This document shows, in pieces, positions 15,922-23,534 of a stretch of DNA of 34,564 nt (position 1 is the first letter of the stretch; every line of letters starts with the position of its first letter). Both the position numbers and the translations under genes were made by a program. The stretch comes from an uncultured Lutimaribacter sp. (lineage in GTDB: Bacteria; Pseudomonadota; Alphaproteobacteria; Rhodobacterales; Rhodobacteraceae). Location: assembly GCA_913061505.1 (NCBI GenBank), contig CAJXSO010000030.1, positions 1 through 34,564 of the forward strand. The letters are read 5' to 3'. The notes below the pieces were generated by a model, which ran no database searches, had not been told where the DNA came from, and saw only the letters and a list, made by a program, of their open reading frames with translations.

Positions 15922-16770
15922 ATGGAATCGCAGCTGCCCCCTTTGATAACGCCAGATCTGGCCATGGCCCTGCTGGAATGGCAGGCCGAACTTGGCGCGA
16001 CCGAGGCCATCGGCGATGGCCCGATCAACCGCTACGAGCTGCCCCAAGAGCCGCGCAAAGCCGCTGCAGCCCCCACCGCGGATGGCCCGGCAGGCGCCAT
16101 AGACCCGCGCACCAACCCGGCCGCCACGCCGCAGCCTGCGCCGATGCGCGCCCAGCCCGGCCCTGATGCGGTGGCGAAGGCAAAGCAGGCCGCAGCCGCG
16201 GCGCAAGATCTGGCGCAATTGCGCGCAGCCCTTGATGGGTTCAACGAATGCGCGCTGAAACGGGGCGCGCGCAGTTTGGTTTTCGCCGATGGTGTGCCCG
16301 GCGCCCCGGTGATGATTATCGGCGAGGCCCCTGGCCGCGAAGAAGATCGCGCCGGCCTGCCCTTTGTGGGGCCAGCCGGCCAGTTGCTGGATCGTATGCT
16401 GGCGGCCATCGATCTGTCGCGCCAGCCCGGCCCGGGGCAAAGCCCGGTTTATATCACCAATGTTTTGCCCTGGCGCCCGCCGCAAAACCGCGATCCGAAC
16501 CCAAACGAAATTGCCATGATGGTGCCCTTCCTGCAGCGCCATATCGAACTGGCCGCGCCCAAGCTGCTGGTGGTGATGGGCAATATCAGCGCCCAGGCGA
16601 TGCTGGGCCAAACCGGCATCACCCGGTTGCGCGGCACATGGGCCAGCGCCATGGGCCTGCCCTGCCTGCCCATGTTCCACCCCGCCTACCTGCTGCGCCA
16701 GCCTGCCGCCAAACGCCAGGCCTGGGCAGATTTGCTGGCGCTCAAGGCGCAGTTAACCAACGCCCCCTAA
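15922..16770 (+). CDS. Uracil-DNA glycosylase, family-4-like, mostly without Fe-S cysteines
   Basis: 282 residues. Residues 1-100 are a proline/alanine-rich linker region. The glycosylase domain follows, with motif 1 GEAPGREEDRAGLPFVG (134-150), VYITNVLPWRPPQNRDP (176-192) and HPAYLLRQP (253-261). These match family 4 uracil-DNA glycosylases, which excise uracil from DNA. Family 4 enzymes normally carry a 4Fe-4S cluster on four cysteines. Here only C110 (FNEC) lies at an expected site; the cysteine before RPPQNR is a tryptophan (W184), and the one in the following helix is absent. It probably folds without the cluster, as I believe some alphaproteobacterial relatives do. No usable ribosome-binding site precedes the ATG. 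Confidence 0.85.
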   Translation: MESQLPPLITPDLAMALLEWQAELGATEAIGDGPINRYELPQEPRKAAAAPTADGPAGAIDPRTNPAATPQPAPMRAQPGPDAVAKAKQAAAAAQDLAQLRAALDGFNECALKRGARSLVFADGVPGAPVMIIGEAPGREEDRAGLPFVGPAGQLLDRMLAAIDLSRQPGPGQSPVYITNVLPWRPPQNRDPNPNEIAMMVPFLQRHIELAAPKLLVVMGNISAQAMLGQTGITRLRGTWASAMGLPCLPMFHPAYLLRQPAAKRQAWADLLALKAQLTNAP

Positions 16771-16792
16771 CGCCCCTAACCCCGAGCCTCCC

Positions 16793-17335
16793 ATGCCCCG
16801 TATTGACGAAAGCAAAGAATTCATCCCCGTGCGCATCGCGATCTTGACGGTCAGCGACACGCGCAGCCTGGCCGAAGACCGCTCGGGCCAGACATTGGTC
16901 GATCGCCTGACCGAGGCAGGCCACATCCTGGCCGATCGCCAAATCGTGCGCGACGAGCGCGCCGATATTGCCGCCCAGCTGCGCGCATGGGTGGCGGACC
17001 CGCAGGTAGATGTGGTGATTTCCACAGGCGGCACCGGGCTGACGGGGCGCGATGTGACCGTCGAGGCGCATCGCGATGTCTATGAAAAAGAGATCGATGC
17101 CTTTGGCACGGTGTTCACCATGATTTCCATGCAGAAAATCGGCACCAGCGCGGTGCAATCGCGCGCCACCGGCGGCGTGGCCGGGGGCACCTATCTTTTT
17201 GCTTTGCCAGGCAGCACGGGGGCGTGCAAAGATGCCTGGGACGAGATTTTACGCTGGCAGCTGGATTATCGGCACCTTCCGTGCAATTTCGTCGAAATTT
17301 TTCCAAGACTGGACGAACATAAGCGACGGAAATAG
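16793..17335 (+). CDS. moaB: Molybdenum cofactor biosynthesis protein B
   Basis: 180 residues, normal for MoaB/MogA-fold proteins. Visible features are the N-terminal RIAILTVSDTRSLAEDRSG, the molybdopterin-binding motif STGGTGLTGRDVT, and the C-terminal ALPGSTGACKDAWDEIL. It adenylylates molybdopterin, or plays the related MogA-type role, during molybdenum cofactor assembly in the cytoplasm. It starts 22 bases after the glycosylase stop, so the two may be co-transcribed. No strong ribosome-binding site precedes the ATG (CGAGCCTCCC). No other molybdenum cofactor genes are in the window. Confidence 0.92.
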   Translation: MPRIDESKEFIPVRIAILTVSDTRSLAEDRSGQTLVDRLTEAGHILADRQIVRDERADIAAQLRAWVADPQVDVVISTGGTGLTGRDVTVEAHRDVYEKEIDAFGTVFTMISMQKIGTSAVQSRATGGVAGGTYLFALPGSTGACKDAWDEILRWQLDYRHLPCNFVEIFPRLDEHKRRK

Positions 17336-17362
17336 GCCCAGCCTCCGTAACAGCATTGTGGG

Positions 17363-17390
17363 TTGGTCCGGCTGCGATGCGGGCTAAATC
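17363..17390 (+). promoter_or_regulatory. Candidate promoter of the RND efflux operon
   Basis: TTGGTC (17363-17368), a 16-base spacer and TAAATC (17385-17390), about 46 bases before the adaptor ATG. Confidence 0.3.
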
Positions 17391-17436
17391 TGCGATGGGC
17401 CTAGCCACGCCCGATCTGGCACAAAGGGAAGTACAC

Positions 17437-18906
17437 ATGCGGTTTCTACGCCAAAGTTTGGTTGGGGTCTTTTTGCTGGCGATCACACTGGCGCTGCTGG
17501 TGGGGGCGGCCAGCATGGTGCGCGACGCCGTGCAAGAGCGCATCAGCCGCGAGGCCCGCGTGCCCCCTGTGCGCGAGCGGGTGTTTGCCGTCAACGTGCA
17601 GCAAGCCCAGGCGCAAACCCTGGCCCCCACGCTTACCGCTTATGGCCAGATCGAAAGCCGCCGCAGCCTTGATCTGCGCGCAGCCATCGGCGGCAGCGTT
17701 ATCGAACTGGCCCCGGCCTTTGAAGAGGGCGGGCAGGTGCAGGCGGGCCAGGTGCTGCTGCGGATCGATCCGGCAGATGCGCAGGCCGCGCTGGCGCGCG
17801 CGCAAACCGATCTGCAAGACGCCCAGGCCGAACAGCGCGATGCCGCACGCGCCCTTGATTTGGCCAAAGACGAGCTGGCCGCCGCCAGCGAACAGGCACA
17901 GCTGCGCAGCCGTGCCCTGCAGCGCCAGCAAGACCTGGCCGCGCGTGGCGTGGGCACCACCGCCGCGGTCGAGGCCGCCGAACTGGCCGCCGCCGCCGCA
18001 CGCCAGGCCGAATTGACCCGCCGCCAGGCCCTGGCCCAGGCCGAGGCGCGCGTGGATCAGGCCACCACCCGCACCGCGCGGGCAGAAATCGCCCTGGCCG
18101 AGGCGCAGCGGCGCCTGGATGACACCACCATTCGCGCCGAATTCAGCGGCACCCTGTCGGGCGTCACGCCCGCCTTGGGCGCGATCGTCGCCCCCAACGA
18201 ACGCCTGGCACAGCTGGTGGATGAAACCGCGCTAGAAGTGGCGTTTCGCATTTCAACCGATCAATATGCCCGCCTGCTTGATGCCAACGGTGCCTTGATG
18301 CCCCTGCCGGTCGAGGTGACGCTCAACAGCATGGGGGCGGGGCTGGTGGCGCGCGGCACATTGGCGCGCGACAGCGCCGTGGTGGCGCAGGGCCAAACCG
18401 GGCGCCTGGTCTTTGCCCGGCTAGACCAAACGCGCGGCTTTAAGCCGGGCGATTTTGTCACCGTGCGCGTGGCCGAACCGGCCTTGGAAAATATTTTCCG
18501 CCTGCCTGCCACGGCCTTGGCCGCCGATGGCACTGTGCTGGTTTTAGGCCCCGAAGACCGGCTGGTGGCGATGGCTGTCACCTTGGTGCGGCGCCAGGGC
18601 AATGATGTGCTGCTGCGCGCCCCCGATCTGGACGGGCGCGATGTGGTGGCGCAACGCACCCCGCTGTTGGGCGAAGGTATCAAGGTGCGCGCCCTGCGCG
18701 CGCCCGAGGCGGGCCAACAGGCCGCAGCGCCCGAAGCCCCCGAAATGCTGGAATTAGACGAGGCGCAGCGCGCGCGCCTGATTGCCTTTGTCGAGGGCAA
18801 CACCCGCATGCCCGCTGAAATTCGCCAATCCCTGCTGGCGCGGCTGCAGCAGCCCAAGGTGCCCGCCGAGATGGTGCGCCGCCTCGAAGCGCGGATGGGG
18901 GGCTAA
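17437..18906 (+). CDS. RND efflux periplasmic adaptor (membrane fusion protein) with C-terminal extension
   Basis: 489 residues. An N-terminal membrane anchor (about residues 8-26) is followed by the first half of the lipoyl domain (TAYGQIESRRSLDLRAAIGG...EEGGQVQAGQVLLRIDP), an alanine/glutamine-rich coiled-coil hairpin (about 110-225), the second lipoyl half (TIRAEFSGTLSGVTPALG), then beta-barrel and membrane-proximal domains. It bridges the inner-membrane pump and an outer-membrane channel. The last ~52 residues (from LELDEAQRAR) form a charged helical tail not usual for adaptors. The ATG is chosen for the AGGGAA site ten bases upstream and because the membrane helix then sits at the N-terminus. 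The pump gene follows after three bases; no TolC-like channel is encoded nearby. Confidence 0.88.
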   Translation: MRFLRQSLVGVFLLAITLALLVGAASMVRDAVQERISREARVPPVRERVFAVNVQQAQAQTLAPTLTAYGQIESRRSLDLRAAIGGSVIELAPAFEEGGQVQAGQVLLRIDPADAQAALARAQTDLQDAQAEQRDAARALDLAKDELAAASEQAQLRSRALQRQQDLAARGVGTTAAVEAAELAAAAARQAELTRRQALAQAEARVDQATTRTARAEIALAEAQRRLDDTTIRAEFSGTLSGVTPALGAIVAPNERLAQLVDETALEVAFRISTDQYARLLDANGALMPLPVEVTLNSMGAGLVARGTLARDSAVVAQGQTGRLVFARLDQTRGFKPGDFVTVRVAEPALENIFRLPATALAADGTVLVLGPEDRLVAMAVTLVRRQGNDVLLRAPDLDGRDVVAQRTPLLGEGIKVRALRAPEAGQQAAAPEAPEMLELDEAQRARLIAFVEGNTRMPAEIRQSLLARLQQPKVPAEMVRRLEARMGG

Positions 18907-18909
18907 GCC

Positions 18910-21900
18910 ATGATGCGCCCCGCCCCCAGCGCCGCCACGGGTATTTTATCGTATTTCACCCGCCATCGCACCGCCGCCAACCTGTTGCTGGTGGTGTTGC
19001 TGGTCTTGGGGCTGGCGGCCGTGCCAAAGATGCGCGCGCAGTTTTTTCCCGATGTCGTGCTCGATACTGTCTCGGTTTCGGTGGCCTGGGAGGGTGCGGG
19101 CGCCGAAGACATAGACCGCGCGATTGTGCAGGTCTTAGAGCCCGCACTTTTGGCCGTGGAGGGGGTGGAAAGCACCAACAGCACCTCGACCGAGGGGCGC
19201 GCCACTATCACGCTGGAATTCGAGCCTGATTACGACATGGGCCGCGCCGCAGACGAGGTGCAATCGGCCGTTGATATGATCACCACCCTGCCTGCCGAGG
19301 CCGAAGAGCCCGAGGTGCGGCGCGGCAATTGGCGCGACCGTGTCACAGATCTGGTCATCACCGGCCCCGTGTCGCCCGATCAGCTGGGCCGCTTTGCCGA
19401 CGAGCTGGTGGTGCGATTGTTCGCCCAGGGCGTGACGCGCACCACCATTCGCGGGCTGGCCGCGCCGCGCATCTTGATCGAGGCGCCCAGCGTGAACCTG
19501 ATGGCGCATGATATCACCATCGCCCAAATCGCTGCCGCCATCGCAGAAGAGGTCGATACCGACCCGGCGGGCGATGTCTCGGGCGGTAATACCCGCGTGC
19601 GCACCGGCGTGGAAAAACGCACCCCCCAGGCCATTGGCGCGATTGTTTTGCGCTCGAACCCCGATGGCTCGGCCCTGACGGTGGCCGATGTGGCCCAGAT
19701 CAAGATCGAGGGCATCACCCGCGAACGCGGCTATTTCCGCGGTGAAAACCCCGCCATCTCTATCCGGGTGGATCGCAGCCAAAGCGGCGATGCGATCGAT
19801 ATTCAACACACTGTGGAAGAGGTGGCCGAAACCATGGCCGCAACCCTGCCTGCCGGGGTTACAATAGACCTGATCCGCACCCGCGCCGAGGCGATTTCGG
19901 GGCGCCTGAACATCTTGCTGGAAAATGGCCTGACGGGGCTGGCCCTGGTGGTGGTGCTGTTGTTTTTGTTCTTGAACGTGCGCACCGCCTTTTGGGTGGC
20001 GGCGGGCATTCCTGTGTCGATGCTGACAGCCGTGGCGCTGATGTATGCCTTCGGGCTGACGATCAACATGATCTCGCTATTTGCGCTGATCATCACCCTG
20101 GGGATCGTGGTGGATGATGCAATCGTGGTGGGCGAACATGCCGATGCCCGCGCCCGGCGCCTGCGCGAACACCCGGTGGTGGCCGCCGAAACCGCCGCGC
20201 GGCGCATGGCCATGCCGGTGTTTTCGGCCACGCTGACCACGGTGATCGCGTTCTTTGGCCTGGCCGCGATTGGCGGGCGGTTTGGCGATTTGATCAGCGA
20301 TATTCCCTTCACGGTGATCGCGGTGCTGGCGGCCTCGCTGGTGGAGTGTTTTTTGATTTTGCCAAACCACATGGCCCATGCGCTGGCCCATTCGGCCAAA
20401 GATCATTGGTATGATGCGCCCTCGCGCCTGTTCAATCAGGGCTTTAACTGGGTGCGGGCGCGGCTGTTTCGGCCCTTGATGGCGCTGGTCATTTGGGCGC
20501 GCTACCCGGTTTTGGCGGGGGCGGTGCTGATTTTGGCCTCGCAAGTGGCGCTGTTTGTGGATGGCAAGGTGCAATGGCGGTTTTTTAACGCCCCCGAACA
20601 GGGCAGCGTGACAGGCAATTTTGCCATGCTGCCCGGCGCCACACGGGCCGATACATTGGCCATGATGCGCGAAATGCAGCGCGCCACCGAAGAGCTGGCC
20701 GCCGAATATGAAACCCGCTACGGGCGCAACCCGCTGGATTATGTCTTGGCCGAAATTGGCGGCAACAGCGGGCGCAGCCTGCCGGGTGCGGAAACCAAAG
20801 ACGCCGATTTGCTGGGCGGCATCGCGATCGAGCTGATCGACGCAGATCTGCGCCCCTATTCCAGCTTTCAATTCGTGGGCGAATTGCAAGACCGCGTGCG
20901 CCAGCACCCGTTGACCGAAACCCTAAGCTTTCGGGGCTGGCGCGCAGGCCCCGGGGGCGACGCGCTGGATGTGCAGTTTTATGGCGCCGATGCCGATACG
21001 TTGAAAGGCGCCAGCGAGGCGCTGAAAAAAGCCTTGCTGCGCTTTCCCGAAGTATCGGCCGTGGAAGACAACCTGCCCTATGACAAAGACGAGCTGATCC
21101 TTGAACTGACCCCCCTGGGGCAATCCTTGGGCTTTAGCATCGATGGGCTGGGCCGGGCCTTGCGCCACAGCCTGAATGGGCTAGAGGCGGCCACATATCC
21201 CGACGGGCCGCGCAGCGCCAGCATCCGCGTGGTTCTGCCCGAGCGCGAATTGACCGCCGATTTCCTGGACAGCTTGCAAATGCGCGCGCCCGGCGGTGGC
21301 TATGTGCCCCTGGCCGATCTGGTCAGCGTCGATACGCGCACCGGGTTTTCCACCGTGCGGCGCGAAAACGGCATTCGGCTGATTTCGGTCACAGGCGATA
21401 TTTCCGAAGACGACCCCGCCCGCGCCGAAGAGGTGATGCGCACCCTAGAACAAGAGATCTTGCCGCAGATCGCCGCCGAACAGCAGGTAGAATGGCGCCT
21501 GTCGGGCCTGAGCGAGCAGGAAAACGATTTTCTCAGCGACGCTTTAACCGGGCTGGTGCTGTGCCTGACGGGCATTTACCTGGTGCTGTCGTGGGTCTTT
21601 GCCAGCTGGACCCGGCCGCTGGTGGTGATGGCCATCATTCCCTTTGGCCTGATCGGCACGATCTGGGGCCATTACATATGGGATGTGCCGTTGTCGATGT
21701 TCACCGTGGTGGGGCTATTGGGGATGGTGGGTATCATCATCAACGACTCGATCGTTTTGATCACCACAATCGATGAACAAGCCGCCGAGCGCGGGCTGGT
21801 GCCCGCCATTATCGACGGCACCGCCGACCGCCTGCGCCCGGTTATTTTAACCACGCTGACCACCGTGGTGGGCTTGGCCCCGCTGCTTTATGAAACCTCG

Positions 21901-22293
21901 CAGCAGGCGCAGTTTTTGCGCCCAACGGTGATTACGCTGGTCTATGGCCTGGGCTTTGGCATGGTGCTGGTGCTGCTTGTGGTGCCCGCGATGGTGGCCG
22001 CCCAAGCCGATATTGGCAAGCAAATCAGCGCGTTCCGCCGCGCGCTGCGCGCCCGCGCTTTGCGGGGCATGGCATGGCCAATGGCGGCCGCGCTGGTGGG
22101 GTGGCTGGTGCCCACCATGGGCTGGGTGGCCGCCACCGGCGCCCTGCCCGCCCCACTGGCGGCGCAGCTGCCCGCATGGCCCGCTATGGCCAGCGCCACG
22201 CTGCTGTATCTGGGGGGGATGATGGTGCTGGCGCTTTTGGCCTATGCGCTGGTGGGGCTGCGCCATGCGCAGCGCCGCCGGCCGCGCGCCTAA
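18910..22293 (+). CDS. RND-family efflux permease (AcrB-like) with additional C-terminal membrane segment
   Basis: 1127 residues, about 80-90 longer than typical AcrB-type pumps. Landmarks are the first helix (about 22-38), RAQFFPDVVLDTVSVSVAW, the porter domain, and the helix-4 proton-relay motif GIVVDDAIVVGE with D402 and D403. In helix 10 the motif reads GIIINDSIVLI, with asparagine where AcrB has its relay lysine, a variant known in other RND subgroups. After the normal twelfth helix (near GMVLVLLVVPAMVAAQ) come about 89 more residues containing two further hydrophobic segments and a basic tail (RRRPRA). It works with the upstream adaptor; substrates are unknown. The stop overlaps the convergent rlmH stop by four bases. 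Confidence 0.9.
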   Translation: MMRPAPSAATGILSYFTRHRTAANLLLVVLLVLGLAAVPKMRAQFFPDVVLDTVSVSVAWEGAGAEDIDRAIVQVLEPALLAVEGVESTNSTSTEGRATITLEFEPDYDMGRAADEVQSAVDMITTLPAEAEEPEVRRGNWRDRVTDLVITGPVSPDQLGRFADELVVRLFAQGVTRTTIRGLAAPRILIEAPSVNLMAHDITIAQIAAAIAEEVDTDPAGDVSGGNTRVRTGVEKRTPQAIGAIVLRSNPDGSALTVADVAQIKIEGITRERGYFRGENPAISIRVDRSQSGDAIDIQHTVEEVAETMAATLPAGVTIDLIRTRAEAISGRLNILLENGLTGLALVVVLLFLFLNVRTAFWVAAGIPVSMLTAVALMYAFGLTINMISLFALIITLGIVVDDAIVVGEHADARARRLREHPVVAAETAARRMAMPVFSATLTTVIAFFGLAAIGGRFGDLISDIPFTVIAVLAASLVECFLILPNHMAHALAHSAKDHWYDAPSRLFNQGFNWVRARLFRPLMALVIWARYPVLAGAVLILASQVALFVDGKVQWRFFNAPEQGSVTGNFAMLPGATRADTLAMMREMQRATEELAAEYETRYGRNPLDYVLAEIGGNSGRSLPGAETKDADLLGGIAIELIDADLRPYSSFQFVGELQDRVRQHPLTETLSFRGWRAGPGGDALDVQFYGADADTLKGASEALKKALLRFPEVSAVEDNLPYDKDELILELTPLGQSLGFSIDGLGRALRHSLNGLEAATYPDGPRSASIRVVLPERELTADFLDSLQMRAPGGGYVPLADLVSVDTRTGFSTVRRENGIRLISVTGDISEDDPARAEEVMRTLEQEILPQIAAEQQVEWRLSGLSEQENDFLSDALTGLVLCLTGIYLVLSWVFASWTRPLVVMAIIPFGLIGTIWGHYIWDVPLSMFTVVGLLGMVGIIINDSIVLITTIDEQAAERGLVPAIIDGTADRLRPVILTTLTTVVGLAPLLYETSQQAQFLRPTVITLVYGLGFGMVLVLLVVPAMVAAQADIGKQISAFRRALRARALRGMAWPMAAALVGWLVPTMGWVAATGALPAPLAAQLPAWPAMASATLLYLGGMMVLALLAYALVGLRHAQRRRPRA

Positions 22294-22760
22294 ACGCGGT
22301 GATAGGGGCTGCCGGCCAAAATGGCAGCCGCGCGATAAAGCTGTTCGGCCAACATCACACGCGCCAGCATATGCGGCCACACCATTTTGCCAAAGGACAG
22401 CAGAAAATCAGCCTCGGCCCGCAAGCCCGGGTCGATTCCATCGGCGCCGCCAATCACAAAGGCCAGATCGCCCCGCCCCGCATCGCGCCACTGGCCCAAT
22501 TGCGCAGCAAATTTTGGCGAGGTGATCACCGCGCCGCGCTCGTCCAGGCAGGCCAGCACCGCAGCTTGGGGCAATGCGCGGCGCAACAGCGCCGCTTCGG
22601 CCGCCATGCCGCCGCCCTTTTTATCCTCGACCTCGACCACAGAAACCGGCCCCAGCCCCAAGGCCCGGCCCGTGCGATCAAAGCGTTTCAGATAGTCGTC
22701 GATCAGCGCCCGTTCGGGGCCTGCACGCAGGCGCCCGACCACGCATAAATGCACCCGCAT
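22290..22760 (-). CDS. rlmH: 23S rRNA (pseudouridine1915-N3)-methyltransferase RlmH
   Basis: 156 residues, typical for this SPOUT-class methyltransferase that modifies helix 69 of 23S rRNA in assembled 70S ribosomes. The trefoil-knot SAM site is visible as LAFVIGGADGIDP, followed by the C-terminal LSFGKMVWPHMLARVMLAEQLYRAAAI and SPYHRV, all diagnostic. It starts six bases after the rsfS stop and so forms an operon with it, a pairing that is widely conserved. Its stop codon overlaps that of the RND permease gene on the other strand. Confidence 0.95.
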   Translation of the reverse strand: MRVHLCVVGRLRAGPERALIDDYLKRFDRTGRALGLGPVSVVEVEDKKGGGMAAEAALLRRALPQAAVLACLDERGAVITSPKFAAQLGQWRDAGRGDLAFVIGGADGIDPGLRAEADFLLSFGKMVWPHMLARVMLAEQLYRAAAILAGSPYHRV

Positions 22761-22766
22761 CAGGCC

Positions 22767-23201
22767 TTAACCGGCCACGCCTGTGGGCTGCCACATTTTT
22801 TCGAGCTGGTAGAATTCGCGCACTTCGGGGCGGAAAACATGCACGATCACATCGCCCGTATCGATCAACACCCAGTCGCCGGCCCCCTTGCCCTCGCTGC
22901 GGGCGGTAACGCCGGTGGCATCTTTGACGCGCTGCACCATTTTTTCGGCAATGGCCGCCACCTGCCGGGACGAGCGCCCCGAACACACGACCATATAATC
23001 GCCGATCGAGGATTTCCCGCGCAGATCGATCTGCACGATATCCTCGGCCTTGTCATCCTCAAGCGAGTTTAGGATCAGGGCCAACAGATCTGCGCTGGAA
23101 AAGGATGAAGCTGCCCCTTTGGCGCCCGGGTTGGCTTGGGGGTTAGCTTGGGGGTTTGCTTGTGCGGCGCGCGCCGCCTCTGCGCTAAGTGACAGGACCA
23201 T
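22767..23201 (-). CDS. rsfS: Ribosome silencing factor RsfS
   Basis: 144 residues. The core, from about residue 34 (SADLLALILNSLEDDKAEDIVQIDL) through SIGDYMVVCSGRSSRQV and GDWVLIDTGDVIVHVFRPEVREFYQLEKMW, is the DUF143/Iojap fold. That fold binds ribosomal protein uL14 and blocks subunit joining when growth slows. An unusual N-terminal extension holds three QANP repeats (residues 14-25). The ATG follows an excellent GGAGGA site; the frame is open upstream, but only this start has such a signal. It is co-directional with rlmH, six bases downstream. Confidence 0.94.
   Translation of the reverse strand: MVLSLSAEAARAAQANPQANPQANPGAKGAASSFSSADLLALILNSLEDDKAEDIVQIDLRGKSSIGDYMVVCSGRSSRQVAAIAEKMVQRVKDATGVTARSEGKGAGDWVLIDTGDVIVHVFRPEVREFYQLEKMWQPTGVAG
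23127..23162 (-). repeat. 12-bp tandem repeat encoding QANP x3
   Basis: Three copies of a 12-base unit in frame within rsfS encode Gln-Ala-Asn-Pro three times at residues 14-25. The copies differ at a few bases. Repeat number may vary between strains by replication slippage without frameshifting. Confidence 0.7.
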
Positions 23202-23250
23202 GTCCTCCGTTGCTGCACACCGATCGCGCCCCGGTGCTGGGCCTGCCCTA

Positions 23251-23279
23251 AACCTAGCAAGAGACGGGCGAAAAAACAA
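23251..23279 (-). promoter_or_regulatory. Candidate rsfS-rlmH promoter
   Basis: Minus-strand TTGTTT (23274-23279), a 17-base spacer and TAGGTT (23251-23256), about 50 bases before the rsfS ATG. Confidence 0.3.
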
Positions 23280-23346
23280 TCGCTGCCGTGGCGGCGCAGG
23301 CCCCCTTTCGCCCAAGGGGCCCCAAAGGGCTACGGCGCCTGCCCAC

Positions 23347-23375
23347 TTGCAGCAGCGCCTGCAAAAGAGTATGCA
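23347..23375 (+). promoter_or_regulatory. Candidate leuCD promoter
   Basis: TTGCAG (23347-23352), an exact 17-base spacer and TATGCA (23370-23375). A transcript would begin near 23382, which is the ATG of a 28-codon reading frame, leaving about 150 bases before leuC. The 333-base gap between rsfS and leuC otherwise holds only this, the rsfS promoter and a weak 6-bp hairpin at 23302-23319. Confidence 0.4.
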
Positions 23376-23381
23376 AGCCCC

Positions 23382-23468
23382 ATGATGAGCTTTTTCGACA
23401 TGGATGACCGCGCGCGCCTGCGTGAACGCTTTTTTGGCGCCTGCTTCACCGTTCTTGCACGCCTATAA
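23382..23468 (+). CDS. Possible 28-codon leaderless ORF ahead of leuC
   Basis: A short frame starting ATGATG encodes a charged amphipathic peptide (MMSFFDMDDRARLRERFF, ending VLARL) and stops 66 bases before leuC. It lacks a ribosome-binding site, but its ATG lies exactly six bases after a good -10 hexamer, the geometry of a leaderless message. It contains only three leucines, so classical leucine attenuation is not indicated. It may be chance. Confidence 0.25.
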   Translation: MMSFFDMDDRARLRERFFGACFTVLARL

Positions 23469-23534
23469 GGGCTGCGGGCCATCTGCCCCCACGCATCACT
23501 TTGAAAATCCATCCAGAAAAACGGGAGAGGACCG

